Shown here piece after piece: positions 52,570 through 59,337 of a stretch of 64,000 bases of DNA. How positions within the stretch are numbered: the first letter of the stretch is position 1; the number at the start of each line of letters is the position of its first letter. The position numbers were made by a program, and so were the translations under genes. Source of the stretch: Paenibacillus doosanensis (GTDB lineage: Bacteria; Bacillota; Bacilli; Paenibacillales; NBRC-103111); the NCBI RefSeq assembly GCF_025060755.1, contig NZ_JANYUY010000004.1, positions 62,001-126,000 on the forward strand. The letters are read 5' to 3'. The notes under the pieces were generated by a model. That model was not told the origin of the DNA. It did no database searches and was given only the letters and a program-made list of their open reading frames with translations.

Positions 52570-53505
52570 ATGAGCATAACGAACGATTCGCCGCGTATGG
52601 AGCAAGCTCTGCGGCAGCTGGCGCTCTTCATACGCCGCCACGCCCCGTCGCACGGCACGTTTCGGACAAGCGTACCCTCGTTGACGCTGATGCATGCCGT
52701 ACAGCCTTCGCATCCGATGGAATCCGTATACAAGCCGTCGATTTGCGTCGTGGCCCAAGGGGCGAAGACGGCCTCGCTGGCCGATGAAACGTACCGGTAC
52801 GATCCGTCGACTTACCTGGTCACTTCCGTTGAACTGCCGATCGTCGGCAGCATTGTCGAAGCTTCGCCCGAAATCCCGTATTTGAGCTTGAAGCTCAGCT
52901 TTGACGCCGACGTCATCCTCGACATCGTGAAGGAAGCGAACCGCCCCGGGTCCGCTGCCGCCGAAAGCTTTCGGGGCATCACCGTAAACCGGACGTCTCC
53001 CGCATTGCTCGAAGCGATCGTGCGGCTCCTGCAGCTGCTGGACGAGCCTGAGGACATCCCTGCTCTCGCGCCGCTCGTGATCCGTGAAATTTTGTATCGC
53101 GTGCTCCAAAGCGAGCAGGGCGCGCTCCTCCATTCGTTCGCCATGATCGGCAGTCATGCGCACAGCATCGCGCAAGCGCTCCGGCTGATGAACCGGCAAT
53201 ACGACCGCCCGCTTGCGGTCGACCAGCTTGCCAAGTCCGTGAATATGAGCGCTTCGGCGTTTCACAAGCATTTCAAGCGCGTCACGGCGATGAGCCCGCT
53301 GCAATACCAGAAAACGGTGCGTCTGCAGGAAGCCCGCCGCCTCATGCTGACGGAGTCCGTGCAAGTCTCCGATGCGGCCTTTCGCGTCGGCTACGAAAGC
53401 CCGTCCCAGTTCAGCCGGGAATACGCCCGCATGTACGGCCGGCCGCCGCTGCAGGACATCCGGGAACGGCGCAGTTCGATCGCAGACCCCGATGCGGACA
53501 TCTAA
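52570..53505 (+). CDS. AraC family regulator with N-terminal AraC_N domain
   Basis: A 311-residue regulator. The N-terminal cupin-like domain (about 25-170; SVYKPSICVVAQGAKTA, YLVTSVELPIVGSIVEA) is the AraC_N type found beside SDR genes. Two helix-turn-helices lie in the last 100 residues (VDQLAKSVNMSASAFHKHFK and VSDAAFRVGYESPSQFSREY). It is expected to activate the divergent SDR gene. The stop codon is formed by the first bases of a miniature inverted-repeat element: the protein ends ...DPDADI and TAA is part of the element's terminal CTAAAAG. The original C-terminus may have been slightly longer. AAAGGAG before the ATG. Confidence 0.9.
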   Translation: MSITNDSPRMEQALRQLALFIRRHAPSHGTFRTSVPSLTLMHAVQPSHPMESVYKPSICVVAQGAKTASLADETYRYDPSTYLVTSVELPIVGSIVEASPEIPYLSLKLSFDADVILDIVKEANRPGSAAAESFRGITVNRTSPALLEAIVRLLQLLDEPEDIPALAPLVIREILYRVLQSEQGALLHSFAMIGSHAHSIAQALRLMNRQYDRPLAVDQLAKSVNMSASAFHKHFKRVTAMSPLQYQKTVRLQEARRLMLTESVQVSDAAFRVGYESPSQFSREYARMYGRPPLQDIRERRSSIADPDADI

Positions 53506-53680
53506 AAGCCTGGTGAAAAACGAGCGTAGGGGCCATTTGAATCTGGAAAAGCGTAAGCGTTCGCCTTTGAAAGCGGATTCTCTCCACAGAAAAACGAAAA
53601 AACAATCCGAAGAATCCGTTTTCAACAGCGATTGGAGGAGCAAATGGACGCCGCAGCGGACTTTTTCACCACCCTTCTAA
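53502..53680. repeat. 179-bp miniature inverted-repeat element, second full copy
   Basis: It starts CTAAAAGCCTGGTGAAAAA and ends GACTTTTTCACCACCCTTCTAA, with the same internal blocks as the copy at 33346. Inverted ends and a central hairpin are kept. Directly after it a solo end (GCGCGGTGAAAAAGTGGC, 53683-53700) repeats the terminus, so part of another copy or an end duplication is present. Confidence 0.85.
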
Positions 53681-53720
53681 AAGCGCGGTGAAAAAGTGGC
53701 CGAAGAGTCGATCGAAGGGG

Positions 53721-53761
53721 TTGACGTTTTTCTTAAATTGTATTATCTTTAATTTAAGATA
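53721..53761 (+). promoter_or_regulatory. Promoter and MhqR-type operator upstream of mhqR
   Basis: TTGACG (53721-53726), then 17 bases, then the -10-like TATCTT (53744-53749), which is also the left arm of the dyad TATCTT-TAATTT-AAGATA (53744-53761). A repressor bound here would cover the -10 box. The same dyad recurs before doxX. Confidence 0.8.
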
Positions 53762-53801
53762 TTCGATTTTGAGATTTCACCAGCGGAAGGAGGAGCAAGC
53801 G

Positions 53802-54251
53802 ATGACGGAGAAACGCTCCTATGAAGAGTCACTCGATCTGTATATCGCGCTATCGCGGGCCAGTCAATGGGTGAATGCCCACGCCGACCGCGACATTCGC
53901 CAAAGCGGCCTGAACCGAACCGAGTTCGGCGTGCTGGAGCTGCTGTACCATAAAGGCGCTCAGCCGATTCAGCAGATTGGCGAAAAGGTGCTTATGAGCA
54001 GCGGCAACATCACCTATGTCGTCGATAAGCTGGAGAAGAAGCAGTTCGTGTGCCGCAGAGCCTCCACCGAGGACCGGCGCTTGATCTACGCGGACATTAC
54101 CGAGCAAGGCAGGCAGTTTATCGAGGACGTATTCCCCCGCCATGCGGAGGTTATCGATAAAGCGGTTGGCGGTCTGACCCCCGAAGAGAAACGGACGGCG
54201 GCTCAGCTGCTCAAAAAACTCGGCAAATTCGCCCAGGAGCATTTCAAATAG
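53802..54251 (+). CDS. mhqR: MarR family quinone/electrophile-stress repressor (MhqR-like)
   Basis: A 149-residue MarR protein, close to the B. subtilis MhqR length: LDLYIALSRASQWVNAHADR, NRTEFGVLELLYHKG, MSSGNITYVVDKLEKK (recognition helix), TEDRRLIYADITEQG (wing). No cysteine lies at the N-terminus, so it is not OhrR-like. MhqR regulators release DNA when quinones or diamide-like electrophiles are present. The downstream genes match the mhq regulon. The ATG at 53802 follows GGAAGGAGG. The longer frame to 53688 crosses the promoter and operator. Confidence 0.88.
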   Translation: MTEKRSYEESLDLYIALSRASQWVNAHADRDIRQSGLNRTEFGVLELLYHKGAQPIQQIGEKVLMSSGNITYVVDKLEKKQFVCRRASTEDRRLIYADITEQGRQFIEDVFPRHAEVIDKAVGGLTPEEKRTAAQLLKKLGKFAQEHFK

Positions 54252-54291
54252 CTATACGGAGTTCAAGTGTAACGCGTATAGCCTCTTTTTC
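54251..54291 (+). terminator. Terminator between mhqR and doxX
   Basis: GCTATACG (54251-54258) pairs perfectly with CGTATAGC (54275-54282), then CTCTTTTT. It starts at the last base of the mhqR stop codon, so the downstream operon is separately transcribed. Confidence 0.85.
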
Positions 54292-54298
54292 GTCATAT

Positions 54299-54314
54299 AT
54301 CTTAAATTTAAGAT
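54299..54314 (+). promoter_or_regulatory. MhqR-type operator upstream of the doxX operon
   Basis: ATCTTAAATTTAAGAT is a perfect 16-base palindrome, nearly identical to the one at 53744-53761. It lies 51 bases before the doxX ATG. It shows the regulator controls both its own gene and the operon. Confidence 0.85.
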
Positions 54315-54364
54315 TCTTTATTTATAGATTTTTAAAAACTCAAACTTAAACGGAGGGATTTACA

Positions 54365-54766
54365 ATGTCTATTGCATTAGGATTACTGATCGTTCGGCTG
54401 GTTGTAGGTTTGATTTTCGCGGGGCACGGCTCCCAGAAGCTGTTCGGCTGGTTCGGAGGCCACGGGCCCAAAGGAACCGGAGGCTGGATGGAATCGATCG
54501 GCATTAAACCCGGCGTTCCTATGGCGGTCGCCGCCGGATTAATGGAGCTGATCGGAGGCTTGCTGCTTGCCGCCGGGCTGTTCACGCCTGTCGCCGCCGC
54601 GCTGATTGTGCTGACAATGATCGGCGCCATTGCGACGGTGCACGGCAAAAACGGTTTTTGGGTAACATCGGGCGGTATTGAATATAACGTCATTCTTATC
54701 GCTATCGCCGTTGGCGTTGCCTTAACCGGCGCCGGAGCGTATTCGCTTGACGCACTAACCCGTTAA
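54365..54766 (+). CDS. DoxX family membrane protein
   Basis: A 133-residue protein with four membrane helices, the usual DoxX size. Motifs: LLIVRLVVGLIFAGHGSQKLFG near residue 7 (GHGSQKLFGWF is the DoxX hallmark), and AAGLMELIGGLLLAAGLF near 55. In B. subtilis, MhqR-controlled units also carry DoxX-type genes (ydfP, catD). Probably a membrane partner in thiol-stress defence or quinone handling. GGAGGG precedes the ATG. First gene of a four-gene unit. Confidence 0.92.
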   Translation: MSIALGLLIVRLVVGLIFAGHGSQKLFGWFGGHGPKGTGGWMESIGIKPGVPMAVAAGLMELIGGLLLAAGLFTPVAAALIVLTMIGAIATVHGKNGFWVTSGGIEYNVILIAIAVGVALTGAGAYSLDALTR

Positions 54767-54797
54767 TGGTTCATTTCCCTGAAGGAGGAAATCAGTT

Positions 54798-55427
54798 ATG
54801 AGCGATTTTACAGCCTTATTGAAAGCCCGCAGATCGGCTAATAAGTTTATTCCCGGTGTGGAGATACTGGATAAAGAACTCGACGAAATATTCAATCTGG
54901 TCAAATTCGCTCCGTCCGCCTTTAATTTGCAGCATACGCATTATGTCGTCGTGAAGGACCCTTCCCTGAAGCAGAGCGTCTACGAAGCCGCCTACAAGCA
55001 ATATAAGGTTCAGAGCGCCTCGGCTGTCATCGTCGTCCTCGGCGACCTTCACGCATATCGAGATGCCGGTAAAATCAACGAAGGACTGCTGAATCTGGGG
55101 GTCTACAGCAAGCAGGAATACGATCAGGAAGTCGAATCGGTCGTCAGCTTCTACGACAACCGCGGTGCGGCGTTCATGCACGAGGAAGCGATCCGCAACG
55201 CCAGCCTCTCGTCCATGCTCTTCATGCTGGCGGCCAAGGATGCCGGCTGGGATACTTGCCCGATGATCGGCTTCGATGCGGAGGCGCTGCGCAAGGCGCT
55301 CTCCGTTCCCGGCCGCTACGTTCCCGCGCTGCTGATCGCCATAGGCAGAGAGGATACGTCGCGCCAAAGACCGCGCGGCTACCGCAGGCCGGTCGGAGAA
55401 TTCGTCACCTATAACCGATTTCAATAA
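54798..55427 (+). CDS. mhqN: Nitroreductase family protein (MhqN-like)
   Basis: A 209-residue FMN-dependent nitroreductase: LLKARRSANKF at the N-terminus (FMN phosphate loop), FAPSAFNLQHTHYVVVKD near residue 38, and DAGWDTCPMIGFD near 150. MhqN-type enzymes reduce quinones by two electrons. The gap to doxX is 31 bases and AAGGAGG precedes the ATG. Position and family both fit the mhqNOD part of the quinone response. Confidence 0.92.
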   Translation: MSDFTALLKARRSANKFIPGVEILDKELDEIFNLVKFAPSAFNLQHTHYVVVKDPSLKQSVYEAAYKQYKVQSASAVIVVLGDLHAYRDAGKINEGLLNLGVYSKQEYDQEVESVVSFYDNRGAAFMHEEAIRNASLSSMLFMLAAKDAGWDTCPMIGFDAEALRKALSVPGRYVPALLIAIGREDTSRQRPRGYRRPVGEFVTYNRFQ

Positions 55428-55471
55428 CAACGGAACTTGTATCCGATAACTTATACGAGGAGATGGTATTT

Positions 55472-56422
55472 ATGCCGCAACCGACAGCAGGAATTCATCA
55501 TATTACCGCTTTTGTCCGCAATGCTCAGGAGACCGTCGATTTTTATTCGGGAGTGCTCGGCCTTCGCTTGGTGAAGAAGACGATCAACTTCGACGCGCCG
55601 GAAGTGTATCATCTGTACTTCGGCGACCAAATCGGCAGCCCCGGCACGATTATCACCTTCTTCCCTTGGGCCGGTTCCCGCAAAGGCCGGATCGGCGGCG
55701 GCCAGGTCGGCATCACGACCTATGTCGTACCGGCAGGCTCGCTCGGCTTCTGGGAGGAGCGGCTTCGCAAGTTCGGCATATCCGTGATGAAGGCAGAGCG
55801 CTTCTCGGAATCGTATTTGCAATTCGCGGATAAGGACGGATTGCGCCTGGAGATCGTAGAGCGCGAGGAAGGCACGCACAGCGAGTGGTCGTTCGGCGGC
55901 ATACCGGCAGACAAAGCGATCAAAGGCTTCGGCGGCGCGGTGCTCTACAGTACGGCCCCGGAGAGGACCGCCCAAACGCTGGAGAAAGTGATGGGCTTGC
56001 AAAAAATCGGCCAGGAAGGCTCCTACGCCCGCTTCCGGGCCAGAGGAACGATCGGCAACATTATCGATGTGAACGTCACTCCAATGCCTTACGGCGCAGG
56101 CGGGGCCGGCACCGTGCATCATATCGCCTGGCGGGCTCAGGACGACGCCGAGCATGCGCAGTGGAGACAGCTCGTCGAGAGCAGCGGCTTTCAGCCTACT
56201 CCGATCGTAGACCGGCAGTATTTCAATGCGATCTACTTCCGGGAAGAAGGCGGCATCCTGTTCGAAATCGCTACAGATCCTCCGGGCTTTGCACGGGACG
56301 AAGCGCCTGAGCATCTCGGCGAACAGCTCATGCTGCCGGCATGGTACGAAGAACAGCGCACGTTAATCGAACAGCATTTGGACCCGATCGAGGTCCGAGT
56401 ATTGGAGGAAGATCAGCGATGA
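55472..56422 (+). CDS. mhqO: Ring-cleaving dioxygenase (MhqO-like, VOC superfamily)
   Basis: A 316-residue protein of two vicinal-oxygen-chelate halves. The first begins GIHHITAFVRNAQETVDFYS with the metal His. The second has GGAGTVHHIAWRAQDDAEHA, and the metal Glu lies in GGILFEIATDPPGF. The layout is that of extradiol ring-cleaving dioxygenases that open hydroquinone or catechol rings. The ATG at 55472 has GAGGAG 9 bases upstream, while the ATG at 55463 touches it. The stop overlaps the esterase start as ATGA. Confidence 0.92.
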   Translation: MPQPTAGIHHITAFVRNAQETVDFYSGVLGLRLVKKTINFDAPEVYHLYFGDQIGSPGTIITFFPWAGSRKGRIGGGQVGITTYVVPAGSLGFWEERLRKFGISVMKAERFSESYLQFADKDGLRLEIVEREEGTHSEWSFGGIPADKAIKGFGGAVLYSTAPERTAQTLEKVMGLQKIGQEGSYARFRARGTIGNIIDVNVTPMPYGAGGAGTVHHIAWRAQDDAEHAQWRQLVESSGFQPTPIVDRQYFNAIYFREEGGILFEIATDPPGFARDEAPEHLGEQLMLPAWYEEQRTLIEQHLDPIEVRVLEEDQR

Positions 56423-57036
56423 AATATATTTATCAGCAAGGCACGGACCCGGCAGCCCCGGTCCTCGTCCTATTCCACGGCACAGGCGGCACGGAGCGCG
56501 ATCTGCTGCCGCTCGCCAAAGTCGTATCGCCCTCTTCGTCCGTGCTCAGCTTAAGGGGCAATGTGCTGGAGAACGGGATGCCCCGTTTCTTCCGGCGGCT
56601 GGCCGAAGGCGTATTCGACGAGGAGGACCTCGTCTTCCGCACGAAGGAAGCGGCGGATTTCCTCGATCAGGCGGCGGTAAGCCACGGATTCGACCGCGAT
56701 AACTTGGTCGCCGTAGGCTATTCCAACGGCGCGAATATCGCCGGCAGCCTCTTGTTTCACTGCCCCGGCGTATTCAAGGGGGCCATCCTGCACCATCCGA
56801 TGGTGCCGCGCCGCGGGATCGGGCTGCCGGATTTGAGCGGCGTCCGCTGCTTCATCGGCGCCGGGATGAACGACCCGATCTGCTCGCCCGAGGAGACCGA
56901 AGAGCTGAGCGCCCTGCTCAAGGGCGCAGGAGCCGAAGTTACCGTTCATTGGGAACGGTTCGGCCATCAGCTCACCGCTTCCGAAGCGGAAGCCGCCGAG
57001 GAATGGTACCGCGAAGCCTTTGCGGACCGTCGTTAA
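56419..57036 (+). CDS. mhqD: Alpha/beta hydrolase, carboxylesterase (MhqD-like)
   Basis: A 205-residue phospholipase/carboxylesterase-type hydrolase: oxyanion loop VLVLFHGTGGTERDLL, nucleophile elbow VAVGYSNGANIAGSLL (Ser), acid in GAGMNDPICSPEE, and His in RFGHQLT. It has the size of MhqD and overlaps the dioxygenase stop by 4 bases. In the mhq system this enzyme is thought to hydrolyse ring-cleavage products. A decayed flavin reductase gene follows 26 bases downstream. Confidence 0.92.
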   Translation: MKYIYQQGTDPAAPVLVLFHGTGGTERDLLPLAKVVSPSSSVLSLRGNVLENGMPRFFRRLAEGVFDEEDLVFRTKEAADFLDQAAVSHGFDRDNLVAVGYSNGANIAGSLLFHCPGVFKGAILHHPMVPRRGIGLPDLSGVRCFIGAGMNDPICSPEETEELSALLKGAGAEVTVHWERFGHQLTASEAEAAEEWYREAFADRR

Positions 57037-57062
57037 GGAAGGAGCAGCGCAGCCGTGATGAT

Positions 57063-57284
57063 ATGATCGATCCTGCCAGCCACCAATCGGAACGGGATAA
57101 TTAGAAGCTGCTCATCGGCAGCATTATACCGCAGCCGATCGGCCGCGGCGTTTGCTTCCATCCGGAGGAAGCGCACGACGACGTCAGCGGCCATATCGGT
57201 GCCGCCGCGCCCCGTCCGGTCGACCGGCTCGCAGGCCAATTCTCCACGATCCTCGGCGAAACATTCGCTCTGGAGAGGCCTTAA
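57063..57284 (+). pseudogene. Decayed flavin reductase family gene
   Basis: A single frame from ATG 57063 to TAA 57282 gives MIDPASHQSERDN, an amber stop at 57102-57104, then KLLIGSIIPQPIGRGV and, after what looks like a large in-frame deletion, PVDRLAGQFSTILGETFALE plus RP. The start resembles the usual flavin reductase N-terminus (DNYKLLIGSIIPRPIA) and the end its C-terminus (DRLGG...LGEIFELKRP). About 74 of the usual roughly 200 codons remain. It lies in the position of a last gene of the mhq-type operon, upstream of the operon terminator. Confidence 0.65.
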
Positions 57285-57314
57285 AGCAGCATCGTCTCCT
57301 CCGCGGCCGCAGCC

Positions 57315-57366
57315 AGCACAGCCCCGCCGTTTTCGCATGACGGCGGGGCTGTGCTTTATCTTTATG
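57315..57366 (+). terminator. Strong terminator of the mhq-type operon
   Basis: AGCACAGCCCCGCCG (57315-57329) pairs perfectly with CGGCGGGGCTGTGCT (57341-57355), followed by TTATCTTTAT. Confidence 0.85.
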
Positions 57367-57429
57367 CTGCAATTTGCGCCTTGCGAATGTCGACTTTCAA
57401 GGAAGACTCCCTTTCGCCCCACCCAAGCT

Positions 57430-59337
57430 TCAACCCATATCCGTCCGCGCGCTTCTGCCGGTAAACTGGCTGTTATACAGATCGGCATAAAACCCGCCTT
57501 TGGCGAGCAGCTCTTCATGATTCCCCTGTTCGATCACCGCGCCTTTATCCATAACGAGAATCAAGTCGGCATCGCGGATCGTGGACAGCCTGTGCGCGAT
57601 AACGAAGCTGGTGCGGCCTTTCATCAGCTCGTTCATCGCCCGCTGAATGAATATTTCCGTACGCGTGTCGACGCTGCTGGTCGCCTCGTCGAGAATAAGG
57701 ATCGCCGGATCGGCCAATATAGCGCGGGCGATGGTGAGCAGCTGTTTTTGCCCTTGTGAAATATTCGAGGCTTCTTCATTGAGCACGGTATCGTAGCCTT
57801 CCGGCAGCGTGCGGATGAAATGATCGGCATGGGCCGCCCTGGCCGCCTGCACAATCTCCTCCTCGGTCGCCCCCTCGCGCCCGTAACCGATATTGTCGCG
57901 GATCGTTCCATTGAACAGCCACGTGTCCTGCAGCACCATACCGAACAGGCTGCGCAGATGCCCCCGCTTCATCTCGGTAATATCTGTGCCGTCAATCGTA
58001 ATTCGGCCTCCCTTAAGCTCATAGAACCGCATCAGCAGATTGATCAGCGTCGTCTTGCCCGCACCGGTCGGTCCGACGATGGCTATCGTCTGCCCCGCCT
58101 TCACGTCGATGTTCATATTCCGGATCAGAACGGCCCCCTCTCCGTAACCGAACGTCACGTCGCGGAAGTGCACCTCGCCGTTGACCCGCTCCGGCATGAC
58201 GGGCTGCGCCGTCTCCGGCACCTCCTCCGGCTCGTCCAGCAGCTCGAACACCCGCTCCGCCGAGGCGATCGTCGATTGAATAATGTTGGCGATATTCGCC
58301 AGCTGGGTAATCGGTTGGGAGAACTGCCGCGTATATTGGATAAATGCCTGAATATCGCCGATTTCGATGGCCCGGCGCGTTACGAGAATACCGCCGACGA
58401 CGCTGACCAGCACATAACCGATATTGCTGACGAAGCTCATCAGCGGCATAATAATGCCCGAGATAAACTGCGCCTTCCAGCCCGATCGATACAGCCTCTC
58501 GTTAATGTCGTCGAACGCGGCGACCGATTTGGCTTCATGCCCGAACGCCTTGACTATGCGGTGCCCGGTATACATTTCCTCGACATGCCCGTTCAGTTCG
58601 CCAAGCGCTTTTTGTTGACCGGCAAAAAAAGCCTGCGACCGCGAAGCGACCGCCTTCGTCACCAGAAAGCTGAGCGGCAGCGTCAGAAATACGATGAGCG
58701 TCATCCAGCCGCTGATCGTGAGCATCATGACGATGACGCCGACCAGCGTCACGACCGACGTAATCAGCTGCGTCAAGCTCTGCTGCAGCGTGCTGCTGAT
58801 GTTGTCGACGTCGTTGACGGCCCGGCTTAATATTTCGCCGTGCGTGCGCGAGTCGAAAAACGACAGCGGCAGGCGCGCCAGCTTCTCGTTCACCCGCTGC
58901 CTTAAGCCGTACACCGTCTTCTGGGCTACCCCTGCCATCACGTACTGCTGCACATAGCTGAACGCCGCGCTCAGCACGTACAGCACGGCCAAGAGGAGAA
59001 GGATGTCCGCGACATAGCCGAAGTCAACCTCAGCCCCCGGCACTCCCTTTATTTTTTGCATCACGCCTTCGAAAATTTTGGTCGTCGCCTTCCCCATAAT
59101 CTTCGGGCTGACGATGCCGAATAAAGTGCTCAGCACAGCCGCCAGCAGCACGGTCAAAAGCGCATAGCGATGCGGCTTCAAAAAACCGGCAAGCCTCCTC
59201 AGCGTTCCTTTGAAATCTTTGGCCTTCTGCACGGGCATCCCCATCCGCGGTCCTCCGGGTCCTCCTCCAGGACCGCCTCCCGGCCTGCCGCCGCCGAAGC
59301 CCCCAGGCCCCGGCGCTCCTTTACGCTGTTCGCTCAT
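57430..59337 (-). CDS. Heterodimeric ABC exporter half, catalytic subunit
   Basis: A 635-residue half-transporter. The first 35 residues are a Gly/Pro-rich tail much like that of the exporter subunit at 15228. Six-helix membrane domain to about 355, then an ATPase with Walker A GPTGAGKTT, signature ISQGQKQLL, Walker B ILILDEATSS with catalytic Glu, and H-loop AHR. It pairs with the upstream subunit whose site is degenerate. The ATG overlaps the upstream stop by 4 bases. Substrate unknown. No regulator gene is adjacent. Confidence 0.92.
   Translation of the reverse strand: MSEQRKGAPGPGGFGGGRPGGGPGGGPGGPRMGMPVQKAKDFKGTLRRLAGFLKPHRYALLTVLLAAVLSTLFGIVSPKIMGKATTKIFEGVMQKIKGVPGAEVDFGYVADILLLLAVLYVLSAAFSYVQQYVMAGVAQKTVYGLRQRVNEKLARLPLSFFDSRTHGEILSRAVNDVDNISSTLQQSLTQLITSVVTLVGVIVMMLTISGWMTLIVFLTLPLSFLVTKAVASRSQAFFAGQQKALGELNGHVEEMYTGHRIVKAFGHEAKSVAAFDDINERLYRSGWKAQFISGIIMPLMSFVSNIGYVLVSVVGGILVTRRAIEIGDIQAFIQYTRQFSQPITQLANIANIIQSTIASAERVFELLDEPEEVPETAQPVMPERVNGEVHFRDVTFGYGEGAVLIRNMNIDVKAGQTIAIVGPTGAGKTTLINLLMRFYELKGGRITIDGTDITEMKRGHLRSLFGMVLQDTWLFNGTIRDNIGYGREGATEEEIVQAARAAHADHFIRTLPEGYDTVLNEEASNISQGQKQLLTIARAILADPAILILDEATSSVDTRTEIFIQRAMNELMKGRTSFVIAHRLSTIRDADLILVMDKGAVIEQGNHEELLAKGGFYADLYNSQFTGRSARTDMG

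Noticed and set aside
52471-53643. 390-residue minus-strand open frame covering the AraC gene and a miniature element
   Set aside because: Antisense to a clear AraC regulator. Its first 50 residues come from the repeat element and occur again at 33281-33487, which explains an apparent homologue.
57033-57518. 161-residue minus-strand frame between the esterase and exporter genes
   Set aside because: It runs through a perfect terminator hairpin and into the exporter gene in another frame. The plus-strand flavin reductase relic explains the sequence better.
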